From Cannabis sativa (lineage: Eukaryota; Streptophyta; Magnoliopsida; Rosales; Cannabaceae), in contig NC_083602.1 in assembly GCF_029168945.1 (NCBI RefSeq), positions 71,878,600 through 71,942,599 on the forward strand: 64,000 nucleotides of DNA. Direction: 5' to 3'. Every line of letters begins with the position of its first letter. Position 1 is the stretch's first letter. Shown piece by piece: positions 38,120-55,591 of the stretch. Below the pieces are notes generated by a model. It worked only from the letters and a program-made list of their open reading frames with translations. It had not been told where the DNA came from and did not search any database. A program made the translations under genes and the position numbers.

Positions 38120-40320
38120 TTCACCACATTCCCTAAGAAACTTACTTGGGGCAGCCAGAACTCACACTTTTTGAATCTAGCATAAAGCTTATGTTCTCGG
38201 AGACGTCACAACACCATCCAAAGATGTCTCTCATGTGTCTCATCCGGTTCATTAAATCTGTGAATACCGCCAGAACATTAGTTAATCCGAAGGACATCAT
38301 CAAAATTTCATGGTATCCATACAAGGTACGAAAGGCTATCTTGGGGATATCCTCCTCTCGAATCCTCAACTAGTGATAACCAGATCAAAGATCGATCTTA
38401 GAGTAGACAGTCTTTTCCATAATTGATCAAACAAATCATTTATCTTTGACAAGAATACTTATTCCTTTCCGTTAATTTATTTAACTCCCAGTAGTCAATA
38501 CACATCCATCCCATAACAAATCTCTTGCCTTGAGCACTGAGATTAATAGAATTCAAAATCCTTGAACCTTGCCCATGAACTCGAATTGGTCTTCACCCTC
38601 TGGTTCAAAAGTTTCCATCTTTCTTGTCAATCGATGATTACATTATACTTTGCAAGCTATTCATTCCCAATATAACATCAAATCCTCTAAATTTAGTTCA
38701 ATCAAATCAACCGACAATTCCTTTCCCTCCACAACCACTAGAAGGGACCTAATCCACCTGCTGGAGGTAACCAATTCTCCAATAGGCAGTAAGGTACAAG
38801 TTCCTCTTAGTAAAACATCTTTATACAAATTTCTAATCGCTATACTCAACACATATGAATGCATTGCACCAGAATCAATTTAAAACAGTCAACAAGGTAC
38901 CATTAATAAAAAAGCTAACTTGTCACGGTAGAAGGAGCAACATCGACCTCTGCCTGGGTCAAAACAAACACCCAAGCAGGAACTAAAGTGTTCTATTATG
39001 GTCGTTGTAACTATGGGTAATTTCTTTTCAAATAGCCCACTACCCCACACTGGAAGCAAGCTCTAGCTTAACACTTGCCCTGATAGCATCTCTTGTACCT
39101 CAGGTACTCTAGATAGGTTTGCAAATTTTCGTTTCCACCTCATCAAAATCCTAATGACCTTGGAATCCCTTATTTGGTCCCGTAGTTGACGGATCATTAG
39201 GCCGCTCTTACGATTGTTAGGGTTAGCGCCCTTACCAAAACTAACATTAGATGTTTGCTTCCATGAATCTCTTCTCATACTATGTCTCTTTTGAATTTGA
39301 TCTTCTACGCCCTCAGCAGCAAGGGCTAGCTCAACTGCATGAGCATAAGTTCAGACAACACCTGGTTATTTGCAGCTATAATTACATCTCGAGCGATGTG
39401 TTCTTCCGATCCTTGAATAAACTTGGCCTCTATAACAGCCTCAGTGGCCATTTCATCTAAAGCAATCTTTGCTAACCAATCAAGTTTGGTGGCATATTCT
39501 GTCATTGCCTCATTACCCTAGGTTAGCCGCATAAATCTTTTTGCTTTAGCAGCTTGAATAAATTCGTTGTAGTATTTTTTCATAGAACAAAATTTGAAAA
39601 GCATCCGAAGTCATGTTATTCAGATCATGACCCTATGATACAATATCCCACCAGATGTAGGCATCTCTACGCAACATGTAAACGACACATCTAACCCAAT
39701 CATTACTCTTAACCCGTATGAAAATAAAAATCGATATTATCAAATTCATCCATTGCTCTGCCTTGAGTGGATCTGCACCACCCTCGAACACTGGCAGATT
39801 CTGCTTCCTGAACTGCTTGTGCAACAACTCTAGCCAATTCTAGCATCCTATGGAACTACCAAAAGTGCCAAAGGATCATAATTAAAATTTGGAGCAGGCT
39901 GAGCTCGCTGCTCCCAAAATTCTTGAATTTGATCACCTTGCTGTCGGATGACCTCCTGCATCGCGGCACACATCTCCTCCCAGTTTGGTGGTGGAGGATT
40001 CACACCTTCACCGCCAACCCCAAGCCCAAAAAGCTCGCAGTTACCCCTACTAGGCCGCCTCAGGTGCATAATCTAATACACCTGCGACCCTAACTTTCCA
40101 CCGTACAGTACATCTTAAATCAAAAGCAATGCTAATAAGTATTTCCATGTATACACATACACATCGACCCTTACTATGCTTTTCTAATAACTAGCATAAT
40201 TCAAATAAGCACATAATTAACAAATAATCTAATAATTAGCACTTACTGAACCATGAGTCGAATGAGTCTTCACAGTCGATGTACATATCGATCCAATCTT
40301 TAGGATCTTTAAACCTTGGT
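38120..40320 (-). pseudogene. Gypsy gag, protease and RT remnant
   Basis: Reading leftward on the minus strand: a gag N-terminus with 'NPPPPNWEEMCAAMQEVIRQ' (40,069-39,848); the gag core with 'LPVFEGGADPLKAEQWM' and 'YMLRRDAYIWWD' (39,827-39,633); a gag linker (39,278-39,063); a broken zinc knuckle 'ACFQCGVVGYLKRN' near 39,045; an aspartic protease with 'MHSYVLS' and 'GELVTSSRWIRSLLVVVEG' (38,864-38,661); and RT with '[20 protein letters not shown]' and 'MMSFGLTNV' (38,369-38,142). Frameshifts and stops separate every block, so nothing is expressed as a polyprotein. Confidence 0.87.
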
Positions 40321-40333
40321 CGCTCTGATACCA
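40321..40333 (-). promoter_or_regulatory. Gypsy primer binding site (initiator Met-tRNA)
   Basis: The reverse complement reads 'tggtatcagagcg', three bases inside the LTR boundary at 40,337. This is the expected minus-strand primer site and confirms that the element reads right to left. Confidence 0.9.
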
Positions 40334-40336
40334 TGT

Positions 40337-42257
40337 TGTAACACCCTAACTCTCAGGGGCGCCACATGTGTGTGTTTACAAACTTATCCCTGACTAATCT
40401 ATTATCTTAGGAAAGTGGGGTTTAATTAAAAACCTTTTGATTAAATTAGAGTAAAACTTTCATACAAAATACCACTATAATACGGGGATCCCCTGTTTAT
40501 AAAATTCTTTTACAACACATTACAAAACCGCTATTACAAAAGTAAGATTATACTTCCAAACAAAAGAAAAGGGTTGATTTTGCTTCCCGGAAGCCAAAAC
40601 ACCACGGTTGATATGTACATTGCTGGGAGACCTCTGACTCATGGTCAAACACAGATCCTAACCTCTTTACCCGCACCACGAAGCACCCGTGAGTCACAAA
40701 GACTCAACATGAAAAGCTACTAAATCAAAAGTGATATAAAGCACAAGTAGTCACAATGCGACATAATAATCGTACTCATAATTCATTACATGTTCAACAT
40801 GCATATAAAATGTAACATCTATACAAACACATATGTTACACATTATAAGAAAATGATAACAATCCTTACTCACCAACTTCATTATCATAATAAATATATA
40901 TTCACTCATTAGGTAATCACACAACCAATTAATTGTCTTATAAGACAATCCTATTCTAATGCTTCATAAAGCATTCTTACCACTCGTTATCCACAAGCTA
41001 CGTATGTCACTATCGTTGCCCGATAAATTAACCAATAAGTAAGAAATCTATATACGGTTTCAAAGGAGTGATTACTCATTTTATTAACGGTAATGACTGT
41101 ATCTTTATTCATTCATTAACGGTAATGACTGTATCTTTTCCTCAATCATAATCGAGTCACAAATGATAATTATCGTTATGCATCATTACCTCGATCATAA
41201 TTGAGTCACAAACGATAATAATCGTTCCTCATTATTACCTCGATCATAATCGAGTCGCAAACGATAATAATCGTTTCTTACCAAGATATTTACAGTGCAT
41301 AAAGCTTTTCTTACCTCAAACCAATATCGGGTGTGCGAGCCGATCTAGGTGGAACCATGCTTGACAATCTCGAGTCCTATGTCACGATAACAAAACTCGA
41401 TTAACAACTTATTCAATTCTCGAAATAAACCCTAATTCATAACTGGACAAATTCTAACTCTCCATTGATTCAAAATAGGATAAACAATTCCCAAATACCC
41501 AAAACCAGGTCTTGAAAAATACCCGAAGCCAAAAATTACGTTCCAGAAAAACCAAGAATTTCCCCCTACTAGCCAACCGGTTAACCGGTTCTCCAGCACC
41601 CTGAAAAACCGATTAACTGGTTTTTGGCAGGTAGGGAAGATGCTGGTTTTTCACCCTGAAACCAAACTTGAGCTACACCAAACCTGCTCAAACCTTTCAG
41701 AACAGTTTAATAATATAAAGTCAATATACTCAAACACCCAAAACTCATAAATACCTCAAACTAAACAAAACACCACACTTGAATCAAAATTAGGTTCAAA
41801 ATTCAATTTTTTTCTCAATACATGTTTAAACAGCCAAAGTAATTATCAATTCACCACAAACTAACCTTAAATCAGGTCCAAATATATGTTCTAAGCTCCA
41901 GTTTATCCCACAATCCTGAAACCTAAAGAAACCCTAACAACACTTAACTTAAAACCTTAAAAACTGAAAGAAAATAGATTGGAAACTTACCTCAAAGCTT
42001 AAGGAATCCTTAAACTAAGTTAAATTTTAATTAACTCGTAATTAAAAAATATCTATTCTAAAAATGGCATTCACGATACCCCCATAGTCCGATAAAATCT
42101 CTGTAATTAATAAAGTATGTTTTATTTATTCATTTACCCATATTTTCTTAATTAACTCGTAATTAGTTTAAGTAGGATCCTACTCTAATACTCACTTAAT
42201 TGCATATTCAATAAAATATGTCTAATTAAATATCATTATATTTTTCGGGATATTACA
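40337..42257 (-). repeat. Gypsy 5' LTR (right copy)
   Basis: The plus-strand ends TGTAACACCC...GGATATTACA are inverted TG/CA termini. It lacks about 0.4 kb that the left LTR retains, with the junction near 42,030. It contains a perfect palindrome at 41,575-41,590. Confidence 0.9.
41141..41275. repeat. Tandem array in gypsy LTR, about 48-bp unit, 3 copies
   Basis: Same unit as at 13,680-13,862 but one copy fewer. Confidence 0.85.
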
Positions 42258-42943
42258 TAAATATTTTGTAATAACATTCTTATATACTAATTTATTGTTA
42301 TGATTCTTTATCTTTTTTTATAGAATAAAAGTAAAAGTAAATAATATAGATTAAAATATTATTTCATTGATGTTGAATATTTTAAAAGTCATAAGCCAAA
42401 AATTGAAGAACTATAAAAAACTATACAATAAATTGAAAATATCATTAGCTAAATGTAATTGATACATGATTCTTAAAATAAATAAAGTGTCAAACTAATA
42501 CAAACCATTAACGCTACTACAACTATAACTTATGCATCTTCTGCCGCATTTCTAACAGATAAGCAAGCAATATTAATCTTCCAGTTAAACAGGAAATAAT
42601 ATTAGAATCTAATTAATGTATATAAATAGTTACCTAATGATGATCACAATAAATATTATTTATATAAGGTCTTCCATAGTAAGATAATGAGGAATTTAGA
42701 AATCCTGTAATTTTATTTTAGAAAAAAATATATCAAAATACAAAACTTAATACAGTGTAGTCAACTTGATAGTATCATATACCTCACTTTAAACTAACCT
42801 TAGTGATAACTCCTTGTATTGCAATACAATCGATATTGCTTGTTAGAAAATTTTGATTGATACTACAATTTTCATTGCTTATTAGTTTCTTGGGAACCTG
42901 AAAAAAAGAACAAAAGCAACAAGAATATAACATTATGTTTCTA

Positions 42944-42952
42944 TTAAAATAA
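42944..42952. repeat. Pack-MULE target-site duplication, left copy
   Basis: 'ttaaaataa' here and 'ttataataa' at 44,507-44,515 match at 8 of 9 bases. A 9-bp duplication is the MULE standard. Confidence 0.7.
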
Positions 42953-43390
42953 GGGTAATTTGTGGCATAACCTCCTTAAGTGGCTAGGTTTTTGCAACTA
43001 ACCCCAAATTCTAAAATTTTGGTGGTAAAACTCCCTAAACTCGTGTTCTGTTAGCAGTTTAACATTTTCATCCATTTTTAGTTGTTAACTGCCATAGTGG
43101 AATGTCTACGTGGACACAGTGTACACCTGGCATAATTTTATTGGTCCACGTAAATAAATATTTAAAAAAAATTAATTATTTTAAAAATAAAAATAAAAAA
43201 TATATTTTTCTTTAAAAATTAAAAATTAAAAATTAAAAAAATAATTTTAAAAAAATATTAAAAAAAACCCTAACTCCCTAATTTACTCACGCCGTCCTCC
43301 TCCTCCTCCTCCTCCTCCTCCTTCTTCTTCTTCTCTGCTAAAAAAACCTAACCTAAACCTCCTTTCGCACAACCACCCAAATATAAAAAA
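42953..43390. repeat. Pack-MULE left terminal inverted repeat
   Basis: Inverted partner of 44,101-44,506. It contains a (CCT)n/(CTT)n run near 43,290-43,335. Confidence 0.88.
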
Positions 43391-43410
43391 AAAACCTAAA
43401 AAAAATCCAG

Positions 43411-43904
43411 AGTTTTGTGCTGTGTGAAGAACCATGCAAAATGATGGCACCATTCTATTGCGAGTTATCTGAGAAATATCCCTCTCTTTTGTTTGTTGTA
43501 ATCGACGTGGATGAAATGTTGAATGGTGTTCTTTTCCTGTATAAGAATTTCGATTTTCTATATTAGTGCAACTAATTACTCATTGGGTAGAATGCCTTAC
43601 CTTGGATCTCGATCTGTGGCAGTTAAAAAAGGCTTAAATATTTGTAACTTAATCTTCACCTTATAATCTAGTTTATCTGTTCAAATAGTGTAATTGTTGC
43701 ATTAATTCCAAATGTTGGCTATGAGTTTCCTTAATTTAGTCATGATTTTGTACGGTGCAGGACTTCAACTCCTCGTGGGATATTAAAGCCACTCCTACTT
43801 TCTTCTTTCTCCGAGATGGTGAACAAATTGACAAGCTTGTTGGAGCGAACAAACCCGAGCTGCAGAAGAAGATAATTGCACTTTTACATTCAACCGCTTT
43901 GTGA
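43411..43904 (+). pseudogene. Captured thioredoxin h (TRXH9-like) gene fragment, two exons
   Basis: The first exon piece (about 43,430-43,525) reads 'PCKMMAPFYCELSEKYPSLL' and ends in a 'DVDE' strand. The second (43,761-43,904) reads 'DFNSSWDIKATPTFFFLRDG' and then 'QIDKLVGANKPELQKKI', to a stop at 43,904. Both match the C-terminal two thirds of plant thioredoxin h of the H9 type, including the cis-Pro 'ATPT' loop. The intron between them and about 150 bp of 3' UTR-like sequence are retained, so the capture was from genomic DNA. The first 50 or so residues are absent. The active site reads 'CEEPC' instead of 'WCGPC', so a working oxidoreductase is unlikely. The donor of the retained intron is unclear. 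Confidence 0.85.
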
Positions 43905-44100
43905 TGAGAAATGATTTGGTATCATGAAAAGATCCGCAGGTCTCCCTTTTGCCCTTGTGAATTTAGAAATGCTGTGTGTAGAATTTTGTTCGGCCTTAAC
44001 TTGTAAAATGTAAATACTGATTGATCGCATGGAAATGGTTTATTTTGTTAAAGATTTTTGGGATATTTTGGAAACCTGCGAATCATTCTTACAAAGTTCT

Positions 44101-44506
44101 TTTATATTTGGGTGGTTGTGCAAAAAGAGGTTTAGGTTAGGGTTTTTTTAGCAGAGAAAAAGATAGAAGAAGAAGGAGGAGGAGGAGGAGGACGGCGTCA
44201 GGGAATCAGGGAGTTAGGGTTTAATTTTTATTTTTTTTAATTTTTTTTTAATTTTTAATTTTTTAATTTTTTTAAAAAATATTTTTTTTATTTTTTAAAT
44301 ATTTATTGACGTGGACCAATAAAATTGTGCCACGTGTACACTGTGTTCACGTAGACATTCCACCATAGCAGTTAACAACTAAAAATGGATGGAAATGTTA
44401 AACTGCTAACAGAACACGAGTTTAGGGGGTTTTACCACCAAAATTTTAGAATTGGGGTTAGTTGTAAAAATTTGGCCACTTAAGGAGGTTATGCCGCAAA
44501 TTACCC
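44101..44506. repeat. Pack-MULE right terminal inverted repeat
   Basis: Inverted partner of 42,953-43,390. It ends '...caaattaccc' and is followed by 'ttataataa'. Confidence 0.88.
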
Positions 44507-46569
44507 TTATAATAATATTTGAAGAGCATTTATTTTGTTGAAACAACAATTTTTTAAAGAAAACTACTAACCTCCTTTGCATTTTGGCCACTTGACCCAA
44601 CTTTAATATTTTGTTGTCTCTTTTTTCTAATAATTTGTTCAACTTTAGATTGTTTTCTCTTAGAAGGTGATCAACCTTTACTTCTCATTTTGAATGGGCT
44701 AAGAACCTTACAATTATTTTTTGAAATCTAATCACCATTTATGATATTAGAATTGGTCTCATCCCTTCTTCCACAAACATCATCAATTCGTAGTAACTTT
44801 GCCTTAAGATTATGAATTGCCTCCAATACAATATTGCATTTAGTCTCATCTCCTGCTGTCAAATCTACAACTGTACAAAATAAATTGCACATTTTATCAA
44901 ATTGTTGTATTTCTAGCTTGTCACTCCAATTATCATAACTTATTTTGATCTTGGTATGATATCTTTTTACATCTTTCCTCCATCTCCTTAGAATGTATTT
45001 ATCAAAGACTAAAAAAATTATCTTATGGATAAGGATTGAAAGTGCATGCCTACAAAATATTCCTTTAAACTCAAATAGTCCACAGTTGCTGCTAACTTCA
45101 TTGTTCTCCTTATTGAAGCAAACTATGAAAGGAACACATTGCTTTTTCTCTCCAACTAACACATCTTCATCTACAATAAATTTTAAACTTATTTCATTGA
45201 TGTCTTCACACGAAGAAATTTCACAGTAAAGTTTACCAGTAAACTCTTATTGAATCTCTTTGGATTTTGTTGTTGTATAAGCATATTGAAACTGATGCTC
45301 CATTTCAAACAAGGTGATGCAAGGAATTCGTGAATTAAATGAATTGAAATTTTCATAATTTTTCTTTTTATCTTTCCTCGCAAAGCATTCTCATATTGCT
45401 CTACAAATTGCTTCATGGTCGTTTTTGAATTTACGTACCCATCAAAGAATGCATGCATGCTTTCCCTACGCTGTGTGGTAGACATTCCAGCCCTAAAGGT
45501 ATCTTTCATAAATACAGGAACCCAACGTTGCCTTTCATTATAAAGTGTCAATAACCAATCATTGGCTTCAAGCTCAAACTTCTTAATGATTTCATTTCGA
45601 TATTCTTCAAATTCATTGTGTGTTATTAAATCATAAACAACACTAGATAGAGAACACTTAATAGAATGATGTTGAGCATACCCTTTTAGTTTTTCTGGTA
45701 GCTTTTTCAAAATGTGCCACAAGCACCAACGATATCGTGTATCAGGAAATATTATCTCAATTACATTGATCAGTAATTATGGCATGTGGAGCACAATTAG
45801 ACATACATGCCAACCAAGACTTAAAAAGCCAAACAAAAGTCTCTGTATCCTAATTGGAAAGCAACACACATACTAACAATATTAATATTGATTGTCCATG
45901 ATGATTAATCCCCACAAATGTACCGAAGGGTATGCCATATTTGTTTGTTAAATAAGTTGTGTCAAATGTCACAACATCACCAAACTCCTTATATGCAGCC
46001 GTACTCCTAGCGTCTACACAAAATATATTCTTTATTCGACTTTTTTCATCTAAATTCATTGTGTAGAAGAAACTTGTATTATCACTTTGTATACGCAAAA
46101 ATAATTTTGAAGTGTAGCAGCATCTCCTTCCTTAAGTCGTAATCATCTTACTTTTCCAAGCAAGTTTATACAATTTTTTTTGTAGAAAAGGAACCTTATC
46201 ATGTCCACTCATTTCAACTACCAAAGAGTTAAAAAATTTCTTCGGCCTTGTCCCAGCTATGTCATTGATTTCCAATTTTCTTTTCACATATGGTTGGATT
46301 ATCCTATTCACCTTGTGCAACCGAACTTTTCTCGGTGTACTTAGTTCATGGTCATGATCCAACAAAACAAAAATCACTTGACATTTATTTTTTGAACATA
46401 TATTCGCTCTAATTTTAGCTTGGCAATTTGTTTTTGTTGTCGAATACTTTCTAAAAGTATTACTACTCTTACATCTTGTCTTTCTATTATGTGAGTATGC
46501 TATTGCATTATATTTTAGCTCTCCATCATCTTCTTTTGTCGAAGTTCTTATACTTACTTCAAACCCCAT

Positions 46570-48560
46570 TTGATTTCTATATTTTTTTATAGTACTCTAA
46601 CAATTCATTAGTTGAGTCAAACATCATTCACACACTCCGCTCTATAACTTTATCATCCTATTACACATAAAATATATAAGATATAAAAACTTAAAAATCT
46701 TTCAACATATTTAATTATATTGAAATAGAATCTAAATAAAAATATAATAGAAAATATATGATTATTGAAAAATATAAGTCATTATTTACGTTAGAAGTTT
46801 CTTTTTTTCATGCTCATATTTTGATGATCAAGTAATTCTTTCTTCTTGATCTATTTCTAACATTGCTTGTTGATTACTCTCAGAATAAATTTCTTTAGAA
46901 ATAGATGATTGACCCAATTTCATGAATAGTCACTGGAAACAGAATACAATTTTTAGTCATATAATGAGAACATTAATTTTCTAAACAAATAGTGTAAGTT
47001 CTAATTTAACAAAAAGCAAGAAATTAAAATTGTAGAACTCCTTATTTAAATAATTGAAAATTACATAAGTAATAAAAATAAACACATATAAAATACAAAA
47101 ACAACTAAAGATAACATATTTATATAAAAGCAAGTGATTTAACAATAATAAATTCAAATAATAATAATAATAATAATAATAAATTACCAAGCCTTTGTCT
47201 ATTAATTTTCTAGCTTAAGTCCAACACAACCAAAAAAGAAAAAAAAATAAATCTAACTTATAAAGAACATGTTTAAAGTCAGTCCTATAAACTTAAAGAA
47301 ACACCATTATTAAGATAAAAATAAAATATAAAGGTATATGAATTTAAAGAGGTTGATCGTTATCCCCAAAATGATAAGTGTTAGTGGTATTTATAGGCTT
47401 ATGATCAAGATCTTAAAATTGGTGGCTGCAAGAAGCGATGTTGTTAAGTTAGTTAGGCAATAATCAACTTAACCAACTCTCTTTTGGGCGAGATCTCCAC
47501 GCTAGCATAAATATAGGTGCTTCTAGGAACGTGCATGAAAGCTTCTGGAAACACAGACCAAAACACTTGCTGAAGGAGCATCCCAAATAGGATAGAGTCA
47601 GCTGGAGTTGACTATCTGGAACTCCTTTTAGGAACTCCTTTCTCGAGGAAGGCTAGCTTTCCTGAAGACCTTTCTCGAAAGGACAAAAAAGCCTTCCAGG
47701 ACATACTTCTACGAGTCAACAACTTTCTAGGAAAGATAAAGTCTTTTGGAGATCTTTTTATTTAGAGGAACTATTCCACAAATAAGACCTGAAAAATTAA
47801 GAGAAAAACAAATAAAAAAAGCAAAAGAAAATAATAAAAAAAAATATTCAAGTTTTTAGTCATTTTTTAATAATTTATTTATTATTTAAATCATTTGAAA
47901 TAATTTTTTAATTAAAATTATGATTTGGATCAATAAACTTTGAATGCGTGACATTCTTGCTAACATATATTTATATTGGGTACCGAAGAATTCACAAAAA
48001 TAGTGACTTTAAGGACTATTACTATCAATTTTCGAAATTAGAGATTAATTTACATCAAACATGAGTTTTAGGGACCACAATTTTCTATTGTTATTATTTT
48101 TTTCAAAACATATTGCATAGGCTAACATGGGCACAAGTGAAATTTACAAATTTCTCACAAACATGAGTTTTGAGTGTTTATATCGGATGCCTCATGAAGG
48201 TGGTCTCAAGTTATTTTTATTTAAATATCTAAAATAACTTAGTTTTATATTAATCGCATTGTTTGTTCCGGCTCATATTCTGATTTTGTATATCTTTAAC
48301 TAGACAATTAGCTTGTTGAAGTTTCTTTGCGTCGACGATTGTCATAGTGTGATTTAGATCACTCTAAAAACATAGCACCAAGACTCTTTATTCAAGAAAA
48401 TAAATAAATAATAAGCATTTAGCGATACTCTCTAAAAATATTACATTAAACTCTATGAAACTAGATACTTAATTAGAATAATAGCGATATTAACACATTC
48501 CTCATAAATAATAGCACCAAAACTCCGTACACCAGCCGGTAAAATGAAATGGAAACACCA
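46570..48560. other. AT-rich spacer
   Basis: It holds a possible small 5' exon of the FRS relic (46,926-46,834, minus), an (AAT/ATT) run near 47,155-47,181, and a less AT-rich patch at 47,340-47,790 with short internal repeats ('aggaactcctttctcgagga', 'tttctcgaaagga') that looks repeat-derived but matches nothing I can name. No gene is supported. Confidence 0.5.
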
Positions 48561-49144
48561 AAACACTGTTTCTGAACTTTGGAAACACAAAAACGGAGCC
48601 ACTTTCTCTTTCTCTCTCCTGAAGCTTGGTCTTTAGATTTCTTTACTAAAATAAAGCCCTCCTGCACAGTTCGAGCGCCACCACCGCTAGCCCTAAAGCC
48701 CAGGGTTTTGGGTGCTCCTCTTCTTCCCATTTCTTCACCCACTTTAACCCAACAGCTCGCTAGGGTTTCTTTCTTCATTTTTCAATCTTCAAATCAAAGG
48801 TTTGCTGTTTCTTTATATATTCTTTCACAACTTGGCCTTGGGTTTATGCCAAGCCTCATTTCTCGATTCTCTTTATAGTTTTCCTCTAATTTTTTTTTTA
48901 ATCATCTTCCTCTCAAATTTATGCCTTTGTCCATTGATTTTCTTTCCAAGCTTAGCTTTTTTCCCTTCTTTTTCTTTTTTTTTGGTCTGAGATAGATAAT
49001 ATGCATATAGCTTCTATATAACGAGCTGTTACGATGTTGCCATTGTACTTGTTGATTTTTGGTTGGCGATGCTTCTGTGAATGTGATCTTTTGATTTTTT
49101 GTCATTGAGTAGTTAGGGTTTTGAGTTTTGTTCCTGCAGTTCCA
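48561..49144 (+). promoter_or_regulatory. Promoter / 5' leader of the MIRO gene with a probable leader intron
   Basis: The GC content rises and pyrimidine-rich leader sequence begins near 48,590. A plausible donor 'aaag|gtttgc' near 48,799 and acceptor 'ctgcag' ending at 49,139 would remove an intron of about 340 bp just before the ATG at 49,145. The TTG-started open frame at 49,121 is only leader. Confidence 0.5.
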
Positions 49145-55125
<5,981 letters not shown>

Positions 55126-55591
55126 AGGAGAAGGGCCGATTGTTTACGCGACAATTAGCTTTCTACGTTTGTTTTCACGTGCTTTGTCAAATACAATAGT
55201 TGTGAGAAGCTGCGTTATCTCCAGAAATCCCACTTTGATGGGTCACTTGAGACAGTTTATATGCATAGAATAATTCTGAAGTCCCATTCTATATATTTTT
55301 TTTCCATCCTTAATTTTTCTTTCCTACACTGTTTGTATTCTTTGTAGTGGTTTATGAAGATGACTATATATAAATTGATTGGTGATCATTGTTTCAACAG
55401 AGACATAAGCGTGCTTTCATTGTTGTGATTTAAGGATTTCTTGTAGGTGGATTTAGCTGATACCAATTTTGCTTGATCGAATATTTTTATGCCACATGGT
55501 TATATAAAGCACATATCAAATTAAATTGGTAGTGATTTTCATTTTCCTTGGCAATTTGATCTCAGAACTTTCTGTCTCTTCCTTTACACAT
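55126..55591. other. Convergent intergenic region between MIRO and cyclin
   Basis: Holds the 3' UTRs of the plus-strand MIRO gene and the minus-strand cyclin gene, whose stop codons are 466 bp apart. No further gene is seen. Confidence 0.7.

Larger units (their letters stand above)
42953..44506. mobile_element. Pack-MULE (Mutator-like element) carrying a thioredoxin h fragment
   Basis: A 1,554-bp element with terminal inverted repeats of about 0.4 kb (42,953-43,390 and 44,101-44,506) beginning 'gggtaatttg', flanked by a near-perfect 9-bp duplication. The repeats match along their whole length, including a 'ctaactccct' block, a CCT/AGG trinucleotide run and an A-rich tract. Between them lies 0.7 kb of unrelated sequence with thioredoxin exons, an intron and a 3' UTR. 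No transposase is present, so the element depends on one supplied in trans. Long TIRs plus a host gene fragment define a Pack-MULE. Confidence 0.9.
42789..46569 (-). pseudogene. FAR1/FRS-like (MULE-derived transcription factor) gene relic
   Basis: A protein of the FAR1-RELATED SEQUENCE type, a family derived from Mutator-like transposases. From right to left: a FAR1 DNA-binding domain (46,569-46,132), with 'GFEVSIRTSTKEDDGELKY' and a Cys/His zinc cluster; a transposase-like core (46,098-45,850), with 'DVVTFDTTYLTNKYGIPF' and 'GINHHGQS'; a helical part (45,722-45,189), with 'RWCLWHILKKLPEKL' and 'STTQRRESMHAFFDGYV'; and a SWIM zinc domain (45,162-44,728), 'CGLFEFKGIFCRHAL'. A basic tail follows to about 44,575. 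Frameshifts near 46,100 and 45,190 and a stop near 45,750 break it. A donor at about 44,574 and an acceptor at about 42,899 (then 37 open codons) suggest that the Pack-MULE sits in its last intron. A small 5' exon may lie at 46,926-46,834. Confidence 0.8.

Noticed and set aside
43411..43904. A functional thioredoxin gene
   Set aside because: The N-terminal third and the tryptophan of the active site are missing, the intron donor is unclear, and the whole lies between transposon TIRs.
42953..46569. The FRS relic as the autonomous partner that encodes the transposase for the Pack-MULE
   Set aside because: No matching TIRs flank the FRS relic, and its domain layout (FAR1 DNA-binding domain plus SWIM) fits the domesticated family.
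46981..47190. Tyr/Leu-rich 69-codon ORF
   Set aside because: Driven by a trinucleotide repeat and AT-rich sequence.
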